NCBI RefSeq assembly: GCF_006715055.1
Contig: NZ_VFMN01000001.1
Coordinates: 1,674,001-1,738,000, forward strand
Direction: 5' to 3'
Source: Lapillicoccus jejuensis
GTDB lineage: Bacteria; Actinomycetota; Actinomycetes; Actinomycetales; Dermatophilaceae
DNA: 64,000 nucleotides
Every line of letters starts with the position of its first letter. The first letter of the stretch is position 1. The notes beneath the pieces were generated by a model. The model made no database searches and had not been told where the DNA came from. It saw only the letters and a program-made list of their open reading frames with translations. Below, one piece after another: positions 31,847-40,750 of the stretch. Both the position numbers and the translations under genes were made by a program.

Positions 31847-33466
31847 ATGACCGCGCACACGACCTCACGCCCCACCGCTCTCGTCGCGCGCGACCTCGTC
31901 CGCTCGTACGGCGACCGCCTCGTCCTCGACGGCGTCGACCTCGTCGCCAACCCCGGCGAGCCCGTCGGCGTCGTCGGCGAGAACGGCGTCGGCAAGTCGA
32001 CGCTGCTGCGGCTGCTCGCCGGGGTCGACACCCCCGACTCGGGCACGGTCTCGCGGCCGGCCGACACGGCCTACCTCGGCCAGGAGGTCGACCTGCCTCC
32101 GACGGCGACCGTCGACGACGTCCTCGGGCGCGTGCTCGCGCCGCTGCACGACGCCGTACGGCGCCTCGAACGGCTCGGTGAGGCGCTCGCAGCCGCGCCG
32201 GAGGACGAGGCGCTCGCCGCCGAGTTCGCGTCCGTGCTGGCCTGGGCCGAGCACCACGACGCCTGGGACGCCGAGCGTCGCGCCGAGGTGACCGCCGAGC
32301 GCCTCGGCGTCGGTCGCCTCCCACGGCACCGCCCGGTCTCCCGTCTCTCCGGCGGGGAGCGGACCCGGCTGGCGCTGGCCGCCGTCATCGTCCGTCGCCC
32401 GGACTGCGTCGTCCTCGACGAGCCGACGAACCACCTCGACGACACGGCGATGGCCTACGTCGAGGAGTTCCTCGCCACGACCCCGGGCGTGGTCGTCGTC
32501 GCCTCGCACGACCGGGTCCTGCTCGACGAGGTGGCGCGGGTGGTCGTCGACCTCGACCCGAGCCACTTCGGCGTCGACGGCCGCGGCGGCACCCGCTACA
32601 CCGGCGGGTTCTCCGACTACCTCGCCGAGCGGCGCGCCGCGCGGCGCCGCTGGGAGGAGGCCTTCCTCTCCCAGCGCGAGGAGCTGGCCGGGCTGAGGCT
32701 CGCCGAGCGGACGACCGCCCGCACCGTCGCCCACGACCGCGGGCCCCGGGACAACGACAAGTTCATCCACGCGTTCAAGGGGGCGAACGTCGCCCGCACG
32801 ATCGCCCGCCGCGTGCACGACGTCGAGCGTCGGATCGAGGTCATCGAGCGCGACCCGGTGCCGAAGCCGCCGCGTCCGCTGCGACTCGGAACCGCGCTGA
32901 CCGACGTCGGACGCGGCGACGGCGGCTCGGTCGGGGTGCGCGACCTCGTGGTGGCCGGGCGGGTCGCCGTACCCCGGCTGGACGTCGGTCCAGGGGACCG
33001 GGTGCTCGTCACCGGGCCCAACGGCAGCGGCAAGTCCACGCTGCTGGCCGTCCTCGCCGGCCAGGTCGTGCCCACCCGCGGGGAGGTCGCGGTCGCCGCC
33101 CGCCGGCTCGGGCTGCTGCCGCAGGACGTCGTCGTCCTCGACCCGGAGCAGAGCGCCGTCGACGCCTACCGGGCCGCGGCGGGGCCGGACGCGCCCCCGC
33201 TCGGCGAGCTGGGGCTGCTCCACCCGCGCGAGCAGGGCACCGCCGTCGGGGCGCTGTCGGTGGGGCAGCGGCGCCGGCTCGCCCTGGCGGCGATCGTCGC
33301 TACGGGCCCGGATCTGCTCCTGCTCGACGAGCCGACGAACCACATCTCCCTCGCGCTCGCGTCCGAGCTCGAGGAGGCGCTGGGCACGTCGGTCGGCACG
33401 GTCGTCGTCACGAGCCACGACCGGTGGTTGCGCGAGCGGTGGGACGGGCCGGTGCTCAGGCTCTGA
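31847..33466 (+). CDS. ABC-F family ATPase (ribosome-protection type)
   Basis: A 539-residue protein with two ABC ATPase cassettes and no membrane domain. Cassette 1: Walker A GENGVGKS (44-51), signature LSGGERTRL, Walker B VVLDEPTNHLD. A basic helical linker follows (RRAARRRWEEAFLSQREEL). Cassette 2: Walker A GPNGSGKS, signature LSVGQRRRL in place of LSGGQ, Walker B LLLDEPTNHIS. ABC-F proteins bind the ribosomal E site; the antibiotic-resistance branch displaces macrolides, lincosamides or similar drugs. Cassette spacing resembles actinomycete self-resistance members, but drug range cannot be read. GAAGGG lies 8 nt before the ATG. Confidence 0.88.
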   Translation: MTAHTTSRPTALVARDLVRSYGDRLVLDGVDLVANPGEPVGVVGENGVGKSTLLRLLAGVDTPDSGTVSRPADTAYLGQEVDLPPTATVDDVLGRVLAPLHDAVRRLERLGEALAAAPEDEALAAEFASVLAWAEHHDAWDAERRAEVTAERLGVGRLPRHRPVSRLSGGERTRLALAAVIVRRPDCVVLDEPTNHLDDTAMAYVEEFLATTPGVVVVASHDRVLLDEVARVVVDLDPSHFGVDGRGGTRYTGGFSDYLAERRAARRRWEEAFLSQREELAGLRLAERTTARTVAHDRGPRDNDKFIHAFKGANVARTIARRVHDVERRIEVIERDPVPKPPRPLRLGTALTDVGRGDGGSVGVRDLVVAGRVAVPRLDVGPGDRVLVTGPNGSGKSTLLAVLAGQVVPTRGEVAVAARRLGLLPQDVVVLDPEQSAVDAYRAAAGPDAPPLGELGLLHPREQGTAVGALSVGQRRRLALAAIVATGPDLLLLDEPTNHISLALASELEEALGTSVGTVVVTSHDRWLRERWDGPVLRL

Positions 33467-33490
33467 CCGTCCGGCTCGGGCCGGCGTGTC

Positions 33491-34162
33491 TCAGCCCACG
33501 AGACGCAGGACGAGGTCGAGGCCGTGCTCGGGGCCGTCGGTGCGGGGCAGGACGAGGGTGCGCACCCCGATCCCGGCGGCGCCGGCGTCGTCCTGCCACG
33601 AGTCGCCGACCATGAGGGTCTCCTGCGGCGTGCTGCCCAGCGCGGCGAGCGCGTGCCGGAAGATCGCCGGGTCGGGCTTGGCCACCCCCGCCTCGTAGGA
33701 CAGGACGAGCGCGTCGAGCCGCTCGGTCAGCCCGATGCGCTCGAAGAGCGGGCGCAGGTCGAACCCGATGTTCGACAGCGCGCCGACGCGCACGCCCCGG
33801 GCGCGCAGGGCGTCGAGGACGGGCAGCGTGTCGTCGTACGGAGTCCAGTGGTCGGTCATCACGTCGTACAGGGCGTCGGCGAGCGGGGGGTCCAGACCGG
33901 GCCCGTCCGCGGTCGTCTCGTCCCAGACGCGACGGTGCTCGGCCGGTGACAGGTCGCGACGGGCCTCGGGGTCGAGCACCCGGGCGTGCTCCCAGACCCG
34001 GTCGAGCCACGTCGCGGTGGCGTCCGCGTCCTCGAGACCGGCGAGGCCGTCGGACCGCCCGGCCCGGGCGAGGCCGGCGGCCAGCCAGGCGTGCGGGTCG
34101 CCGCCGTGGAGCAGGGTCGAGTGGACGTCGAAGAGCACGGCGGTCACCGGGGTCACGGGCAT
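33491..34162 (-). CDS. HAD-superfamily hydrolase with DxHxT nucleophile motif
   Basis: A 223-residue HAD protein: motif I FDVHSTLL (Asp12, His14), motif II SNIG, motif III lysine in GVAKPDPAIF, motif IV GDSWQDDAGAA. Most HAD phosphatases have Asp at the second position of motif I (DxDxT); histidine here may mean altered chemistry or a different leaving group. The cap is the helical type. The start is ATG 34162; TAGCGT ends 7 nt upstream on the minus strand, suggesting a leaderless mRNA. It faces ABC-F with only 24 bp between stops and is divergent from the 6C-type RNA. Confidence 0.85.
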   Translation of the reverse strand: MPVTPVTAVLFDVHSTLLHGGDPHAWLAAGLARAGRSDGLAGLEDADATATWLDRVWEHARVLDPEARRDLSPAEHRRVWDETTADGPGLDPPLADALYDVMTDHWTPYDDTLPVLDALRARGVRVGALSNIGFDLRPLFERIGLTERLDALVLSYEAGVAKPDPAIFRHALAALGSTPQETLMVGDSWQDDAGAAGIGVRTLVLPRTDGPEHGLDLVLRLVG

Positions 34163-34205
34163 GACGCCCACGCTAGGCGAGGGGGGCCGACCGGGCGTCC
34201 GTCCG

Positions 34206-34211
34206 TATACT
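34206..34211 (+). promoter_or_regulatory. -10 element TATACT of the 6C-type RNA
   Basis: TATACT is five of six to the consensus and the best -10 in the region. It places the RNA start near 34218, right before the first C-loop hairpin. No clear -35 is visible. Confidence 0.55.
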
Positions 34212-34217
34212 GGAAGG

Positions 34218-34337
34218 GCCACCGCGGGTCGTTCCCCCTTGTGCTCGCGGCGTGCTGGTGCCGCCCCTTCCCCCTCTGCGGGCGGCGACCGACGAGTGCG
34301 GTGATGCATCCCCCCGGCATCACCGCACTCCCGTCGG
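34218..34337 (+). ncRNA. 6C-type small RNA with two C-rich hairpin loops
   Basis: Hairpin 1 has arms CCGCG (34222-34226) and CGCGG (34246-34250) with a loop containing UUCCCCCUU. Hairpin 2 has arms GCCGCC (34260-34265) and GGCGGC (34281-34286) with a loop CCUUCCCCCUCUGCG. Two adjacent stem-loops each showing a run of cytosines is the definition of the actinobacterial 6C RNA (B11 in M. tuberculosis), which binds mRNAs through its C loops. A promoter precedes and a long hairpin (34289-34337) ends it. The run is five C rather than six or more, so identity should be confirmed with the 6C covariance model. Confidence 0.7.
34289..34337. terminator. Long hairpin ending the 6C-type RNA and the MFS transcript
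   Basis: CCGACGAGTGCGGTGATGC (34289-34307) pairs with 34317-34337, apart from a 2-nt bulge, around a 9-nt loop. It sits 15 bp beyond the MFS stop (minus) and at the end of the plus-strand RNA, so it serves both directions. Confidence 0.75.
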
Positions 34338-34352
34338 AGGATGGCGGCGAGG

Positions 34353-35705
34353 TCAGCGGGGCGCGACCGGTTCGCCCCGGCGCAGGGCGGCGAAGGCCTC
34401 GGGGTCGCTGCTGCGCAGGTGGCGGCGGGTCCGGCGCCGGTGCCGCCAGACCTGGAGGCCGCCGCCGGCCCAGAACAGGTACTGCACGGCGAAGGCCCAC
34501 CGGAAGTCGCCGAGGTCGTAGTACGCGGGTCCGCGCGGCTCGAGGTGGTCCAGGACGAGCCCGACGAGCGCCATCACCGCGAGGGAGGCGACGAAGCCGC
34601 CGATGTTGGCGATGCCGAGGGCGGACCCGAGCCGCCGCTGCGGGTTGAACGAGCGGGCCAGGTCGAGGCCGACCATCGAGCCCGGTCCGCCCACCGCGCT
34701 GACGACGACGAGCAGGACGAGCAGCGGCAGCGGCGCGCGTCCGGGCCAGGTGAGGACGGCCGTCCACACGGCGGCGATGGCGCCGACGATGACGAGGACG
34801 AACTGCGAGCGGTGGTAGGGGTGCCGGGCGACGAGCTGGCCGAGGAGCGGCCCGGTGACCATCGCGCTGAGGGTGATGACGACGAGCAGGGCGCTCGCGG
34901 TCCCCGCGTCGAGACCCTCCCCGCGCACGAGGAACGGGTAGCCCCAGAGCAGCGTGAAGACGGTCGGCGAGAACTGCGCGGTGAAGTGCGACCAGAGGCC
35001 GAGGCGCGTGCCGGGGGTGCCCCACGCGTCGCGCAGGGTCGCGGCGACCGCCCGCAGCCGGATGGGTTCCTGGGGGGTGCCCTCGTACGGCGAGTCCTTG
35101 ACCACGAGCAGGAGGGCGGCGCCCGCCACCACACCCAGCCCGGCGGCGATCGTGAAGCTGCGGGTCCAGCCGAGGTGGGTCAGCGCCGCGGCGAGCGGGA
35201 ACGACGCGGCGATCGCGCCGACCTGCCCCAGCTGACCGGTCAGCTGGGTGAGCAGCGGCGCCTGCCGCACCCGGAACCACAGCGCGACGATCCGCATGAC
35301 CGAGACGAAGACCATCGCGTCACCGGCGCCGAGCAGGACGCGGGCGGCCAGGCCCACCTCGAAGCTGCCGGCCACGGCGAACCACAGCTGCCCGAGCGAC
35401 ATGAGGGTGACGCCGGCGAGCAGCAGCCGCTTCGAGCCGAAGCGGTCGAGCAGCACCCCGACCGGGACCTGGAGGGCGGCGTAGACGAGCAGCTGGACGA
35501 CGGTGAAGGTCGCCAGCTGCGCGGCGGAGATGTGGAACCGGTCGGCCGCGACGAGGCCGGCGACGCCGAGCGAGGTGCGGTGGAAGATGCCGAGGACGTA
35601 GACGCCGAGGGCGGTGCCCCAGACGGCGAAGGCGCGGCGACCGCCGATGCCGTGGCGCTGGACCGGGGCCGCCGGGGACGACGACGTCGCGGTCGCCGGG
35701 GTCAT
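34353..35705 (-). CDS. MFS transporter
   Basis: A 450-residue major facilitator with 12 predicted helices; the A-motif-like loop between helices 2 and 3 is GVLLDRFGSKRLLLAG, and FNPQRRLGSALGIANIGG occupies the second half. Similar proteins are annotated as nitrate/sugar or general solute MFS; the substrate is unknown. The C-terminus is basic (WRHRRRTRRHLRSSD). Its ATG overlaps the GntR stop by 4 nt, so it is coupled to and probably controlled by that regulator. Confidence 0.87.
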   Translation of the reverse strand: MTPATATSSSPAAPVQRHGIGGRRAFAVWGTALGVYVLGIFHRTSLGVAGLVAADRFHISAAQLATFTVVQLLVYAALQVPVGVLLDRFGSKRLLLAGVTLMSLGQLWFAVAGSFEVGLAARVLLGAGDAMVFVSVMRIVALWFRVRQAPLLTQLTGQLGQVGAIAASFPLAAALTHLGWTRSFTIAAGLGVVAGAALLLVVKDSPYEGTPQEPIRLRAVAATLRDAWGTPGTRLGLWSHFTAQFSPTVFTLLWGYPFLVRGEGLDAGTASALLVVITLSAMVTGPLLGQLVARHPYHRSQFVLVIVGAIAAVWTAVLTWPGRAPLPLLVLLVVVSAVGGPGSMVGLDLARSFNPQRRLGSALGIANIGGFVASLAVMALVGLVLDHLEPRGPAYYDLGDFRWAFAVQYLFWAGGGLQVWRHRRRTRRHLRSSDPEAFAALRRGEPVAPR

Positions 35706-36343
35706 CGGGCGCCCCGCAGCCGCTCGATCGCGCCCTCGACGTGGTGGCGCACCGCGCGGACGAACTCGCTCTTCGTGCCGGTGCGCATCAGGGCGAGGAG
35801 CTCGCGGTGTCCCCGCAGCGCCTCGTCGAGCCGGGCTCCCGACATCCGCATCTGGGCCGCGACGATGGTCAGCTGCCGGTCGCGCAGCGACTGGTAGGTG
35901 TGCAGCAGGACGCTGTTGCCGGCCGCCGCGACGACGACCTCGTGGAAGCGACGGTCGTGCCGCACGAAGGCGGCGACGTCGTCGGCGCGCCGCGCTGCGG
36001 TCATCTCCGCGAGGACGCCCACGAGGTCGTCGACGACCTCGAGACGACGGGACCACATCGCGCCGGCGGCCCACTCCTCGATGACGAGCCGGGCCTCGAG
36101 GACCTCGCGCGCGGCGTCGGCGGTGACCGGGACGACGAGCGCACCCTTCTTGGGGTAGAGCCGCACGAGACCCTCGGCCTCGAGCCGCAGCAGCGCCTCC
36201 CGGACGGGGGTGCGCGAGACGCCGGTCGCCTCGGCCAGCTCACCCTCGGTGACGAAGCTGCCGCCGGCGCGGGTGCCGTCGAGGATGTCCTGCTTGACGA
36301 CGTCGTACACGCGCAGGGAGGCGGGAGGAGCGGTGGCCGTCAT
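35702..36343 (-). CDS. GntR-family (FadR/FCD type) regulator
   Basis: A 213-residue regulator. The winged helix has TEGELAEATGVSRTPVREALLRLEAEGLV in normal order across residues 31-59; the C-terminal FCD ligand domain includes VLEARLVIEEWAA, RHDRRFHEVVVAAAGN and GHRELLALM with metal-binding-type histidines. FCD regulators respond to organic acids. The start ATG 36343 coincides with a palindrome and lies 6 nt after TATGAT, so the mRNA is probably leaderless and self-repressed. It is followed by its MFS transporter, whose substrate may be the effector. Confidence 0.9.
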   Translation of the reverse strand: MTATAPPASLRVYDVVKQDILDGTRAGGSFVTEGELAEATGVSRTPVREALLRLEAEGLVRLYPKKGALVVPVTADAAREVLEARLVIEEWAAGAMWSRRLEVVDDLVGVLAEMTAARRADDVAAFVRHDRRFHEVVVAAAGNSVLLHTYQSLRDRQLTIVAAQMRMSGARLDEALRGHRELLALMRTGTKSEFVRAVRHHVEGAIERLRGAR

Positions 36344-36361
36344 GCATCCATCATAGATGCA
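36343..36361. promoter_or_regulatory. GntR operator over -10 and start codon
   Basis: TGCATCCATCATAGATGCA has 6-bp perfect arms. On the minus strand it contains the -10 TATGAT (36355 to 36350) and reaches the first base of the gntR start codon, so a bound dimer would block its own promoter. Confidence 0.6.
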
Positions 36362-36497
36362 ACAGGGTGGCCCCATGCCGGGCGGCGGCACAGCGGCACC
36401 ACAGGTTCGGCCTAACCGTCTTGCAGACCTCGTTCCTAGCGTCAGCCGTTGCCGAGGACAACCTTGTCGCCGGCGCCCGTCCCACCGAAGGGGTGCC

Positions 36498-37799
36498 ATG
36501 CCCACGCCGCGTGCCCGCCGCCGACCGCTCCTGGTCGGCTTCGTCGTCGCCGTCATCGTCCTCGCCGGAGGCGGGGTCGCCTGGGCGGTGACCCGCGACC
36601 GGTCGAGCACCCCGGCGGCCCCGACGACGACCACCGTCGCCGCCTCCGTGCAGACCCTCAAGCAGACCGTCGGCGCGCAGGGGACCATCGAGCCCGCGAC
36701 CCAGTCGAACCTCTCCTTCACCTCCGGCGGCACCGTCACCGGGGTCGACGTCGCGGTGGGCGACGAGGTCACCGCCGGCCGGACGCTGGCGACGATCGAC
36801 CCGACGACGCTGCAGGACGCCCTCGGCTCGGCGCAGGCGACGCTGACCGCGGCCCAGGCCGCACTGACGACGGCCCAGAGCTCCGGCACGACCGCGCAGG
36901 TCGCCTCCGCCGAGGCCACCGTCAACGCGGACCAGGCCAAGGTCACCGCCGCGCAGACCGCCCTGACGGGCGCGACCATGACGTCCCCCATCAGCGGCAC
37001 CGTCGCGTCCGTCAACCTCACCGTCGGCTCGACCGTGTCCGGGAGCTCGTCCTCCGCGACCTCCGGGTCCGCGGGCGCAGGAGGCTCGTCCGGTGGGGGC
37101 TCGGGGTCCGGCGGGGGCGCGGCGTCCGGCGGGAGCGCCGCCTCGGGCTCGTCGGGCTCCTCCGCGTCGGGGCAGGTGGTCGTCATCTCGACCGGGTCCT
37201 GGGTGGTCGACGCGTCGGTCTCCGCGGCTGATCTCCCCTCCCTCAAGAAGGGTCTGCAGGCGACGATCACCCCGACCGGGGCCACGGATCCCGTGTTCGG
37301 CACGGTCAGCACCATCGGCGTCGTGGCCACCTCGAGCTCCGGCAGCACCGCGACGTTCCCGGTCACCGTCGCCGTGACTGGGACGCCCACCGGGCTCTAC
37401 GCGGGGGGCTCCGCGACGGTCGCCATCACGACGAAGCAGATCGCCGACGCCCTCACCGTCCCGACCGCCGCGATCAGCAGCTCCGGCGGGCAGCCGACGG
37501 TGACCCTCGTCAAGGGCGGCGGCACGTCGAGCGTGCCGGTGACGATCGGGCTGGTCAGCGGGCAGCTGACCCAGATCACGGCCGGGCTCTCCGAGGGCGA
37601 CCAGGTGCAGGTCACCGCGCGCACCTTCGGTGGGCGCACCGGGACCGGTTCCGGGACCGGCCGCACCGGGGGGCGCACCGGCACGGGCGGCGAGGGCGGC
37701 GGATTCAACGGCGGATTCGGCGGCTTCGGCGGTGGCTTCGGCGGTGGCACCGGCGGTGGCGCCGGTGGTGGCACCGGCGGCACGGGACGGGGCCAGTGA
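36498..37799 (+). CDS. HlyD/MacA-like periplasmic adaptor protein
   Basis: A 433-residue adaptor. Membrane anchor at about 11-31, first lipoyl half near 45-105 (VQTLKQTVGAQGTIEPATQ), a short Ala/Thr helical hairpin (103-157), second lipoyl half GATMTSPISGTVASVNL, then a Ser/Gly insert (about 181-235), a beta-barrel domain and a membrane-proximal domain ending SEGDQVQVTART. The last 45 residues are almost pure Gly with Phe, Thr and Arg (GGFNGGFGGFGGGFGGG). GAAGGGG lies before the ATG at 36498. In a Gram-positive cell it would bridge the MacB permease to the cell wall or a secreted substrate. First gene of a five-gene operon. Confidence 0.88.
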   Translation: MPTPRARRRPLLVGFVVAVIVLAGGGVAWAVTRDRSSTPAAPTTTTVAASVQTLKQTVGAQGTIEPATQSNLSFTSGGTVTGVDVAVGDEVTAGRTLATIDPTTLQDALGSAQATLTAAQAALTTAQSSGTTAQVASAEATVNADQAKVTAAQTALTGATMTSPISGTVASVNLTVGSTVSGSSSSATSGSAGAGGSSGGGSGSGGGAASGGSAASGSSGSSASGQVVVISTGSWVVDASVSAADLPSLKKGLQATITPTGATDPVFGTVSTIGVVATSSSGSTATFPVTVAVTGTPTGLYAGGSATVAITTKQIADALTVPTAAISSSGGQPTVTLVKGGGTSSVPVTIGLVSGQLTQITAGLSEGDQVQVTARTFGGRTGTGSGTGRTGGRTGTGGEGGGFNGGFGGFGGGFGGGTGGGAGGGTGGTGRGQ

Positions 37800-37800
37800 G

Positions 37801-38573
37801 ATGACCGACAGCTGGTTCACCGAGCAGGGTGCGGCCACGCCGCCGTCGTCGACCGCGACGCTGCCGCCGTCGATCCTGCACCTGCGCGACGTCGTCAAGA
37901 CGTACCACGCCGGGGACCTGTCGGTGACGGCCGTGGCCGGCGTCGACCTCGTCGTCGAGGAGGGCGACTACGTCGCGGTCATGGGCCCGTCGGGTTCCGG
38001 CAAGTCCACCCTCATGCACATCATCGGCTGCCTCGACGTGCCGACGTCCGGCACCTACGAGCTCGCCGGGGACGACGTCTCCGACATGGACGAGGCGCGC
38101 CTGGCCGACGTGCGCAACCGCCGGATCGGCTTCGTCTTCCAGCAGTTCAACCTGCTGCCGTCGCTGTCGGCGTGGCGCAACGTCGAGCTCCCCCTGGTGT
38201 ACGCCGGCGTCCCCCGCCCCGAGCGTCGACGGCGCGCCATCGACGCGCTCGGCCGGGTCGGTCTCGCCGACCGGGTCGACCACCGGCCCGGTGAGCTGAG
38301 CGGCGGCCAGCAGCAACGCGTCTCCGTCGCCCGGGCGCTCGTCACGGATCCGGACCTCGTCCTCGCGGACGAGCCGACCGGTGCCCTGGACTCGGTGTCC
38401 ACCGCAGACCTCCTCGCCCTCTTCGACGAGCTGCACGCCGCCGGGCGCACCATCGTCCTCATCACCCACGAGCAGGAGGTCGCCGACCGGGCCGCGCGGG
38501 TCGTGCACATCCGCGACGGCCGGCTCGCCGAGGGCCAGGACGCCCGGCTCGCCGCGGCCACGCGGGGGCTGCG

Positions 38574-38577
<4 letters not shown>
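37801..38577 (+). CDS. MacB-type ABC transporter ATPase
   Basis: A 258-residue ABC ATPase of the LolD/MacB type: Walker A GPSGSGKS, the Q-loop IGFVFQQFNLLPSLSAWRNV (normal family text), signature LSGGQQQRV, Walker B LVLADEPTGALD and H-loop LITHE. ATG 37801 is 1 nt after the adaptor stop; its stop overlaps the permease start by 4 nt. It powers the FtsX/MacB permease next to it. Confidence 0.93.
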
Positions 38578-39803
<1,226 letters not shown>

Positions 39804-39808
39804 CCACC

Positions 39809-40750
39809 ATGACCCGCACCCCGCTGCTCCCGACCCCCGGTACGACGCCCCGCCACGCAGCCGGCCGGACCCGCGCCGTGGGCGCCGGCGTCCTCGCCGC
39901 CGCGGCCGCCCTGTCGCTGGCCGCCTGCGGTCCGTCCTCGACGTCGAGCGCGTCCACGCCGTCCGCGGGCGCGACGACCGGCTCCGGCAGCCAGGGCCGC
40001 GCTGCCCGCAACCCCGGCACGACCGGCCTCATCGCGCAGGTCTCCGGCGACACGATGCAGGTGCAGACCCGCACCGCCCAGACGGCCGTCACCTACACCT
40101 CGTCCACGAAGGTCACGAAGACCGTCGCCGGGTCGGCGACCAGCGTCACCGTCGGGTCCTGCGTCCTCGTGCGCGACGCCTCGGCCTCCCCGGACACCTC
40201 GGGTTCGGTGACCGCCGCCTCGGTCACCGTCGCACCCGCGACGAAGGGCACCTGCCGCGCCAACGCCTTCGGCGGCGGCCTGGGCGGGTTCGGCGGCGGA
40301 CGGGGTGGCGGCGGCAACGGCGGGGGTGGCACCGGCGGCGGGTCGCCGACCGGGTCCCCGACGGGCGGACGCGGCGGTGTCGGCGGCGTGACCTTCGGGT
40401 CGGTCACCGCGGTCACCGGTTCCGGCTTCACCCTCACCCCGGTCGCCCGCGGCGGAGCGGGGTCGACGGCCTCCTCCGGCATCGCCGCCCCGGTCACCGT
40501 GGCGACCTCCTCGTCCACGACGTACGACGTCGTCGAGGCCGGCACCTCGTCGGACGTCAAGGTCGGGGAGTGCGTCACCGCCCAGGGCAAGGCCGACGAC
40601 ACCGGGACCGTCTCGGCGACCGCTCTCAGCCTGCGCCCGGCGGTGAACGGCTCCTGCACCATGGCCGGCCGCCGTGGCGGTGCCGGTGGGGGCGCGGGTG
40701 GGTCCAGCGGAACCGGCTCGTCGGCGACCACCGGGGCCAGCAATGCCTGA
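39809..40750 (+). CDS. DUF5666-type lipoprotein
   Basis: A 313-residue secreted lipoprotein: Arg-containing signal peptide with lipobox LAAC (Cys40), then two copies of a small beta-rich domain (about 70-150 and 200-290) with GLIAQVSGDTMQVQTRT and VTFGSVTAVTGSGFTLTP, each ending in a cysteine-containing GSCVLV / GECVTA turn. The copies resemble DUF5666. Between them lies a glycine-rich tract (GGGLGGFGGGRGGGGNGGGG). A GTG at 39800 overlapping the permease stop is an alternative start. It may be the surface partner of the export system (inference). Confidence 0.8.
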   Translation: MTRTPLLPTPGTTPRHAAGRTRAVGAGVLAAAAALSLAACGPSSTSSASTPSAGATTGSGSQGRAARNPGTTGLIAQVSGDTMQVQTRTAQTAVTYTSSTKVTKTVAGSATSVTVGSCVLVRDASASPDTSGSVTAASVTVAPATKGTCRANAFGGGLGGFGGGRGGGGNGGGGTGGGSPTGSPTGGRGGVGGVTFGSVTAVTGSGFTLTPVARGGAGSTASSGIAAPVTVATSSSTTYDVVEAGTSSDVKVGECVTAQGKADDTGTVSATALSLRPAVNGSCTMAGRRGGAGGGAGGSSGTGSSATTGASNA

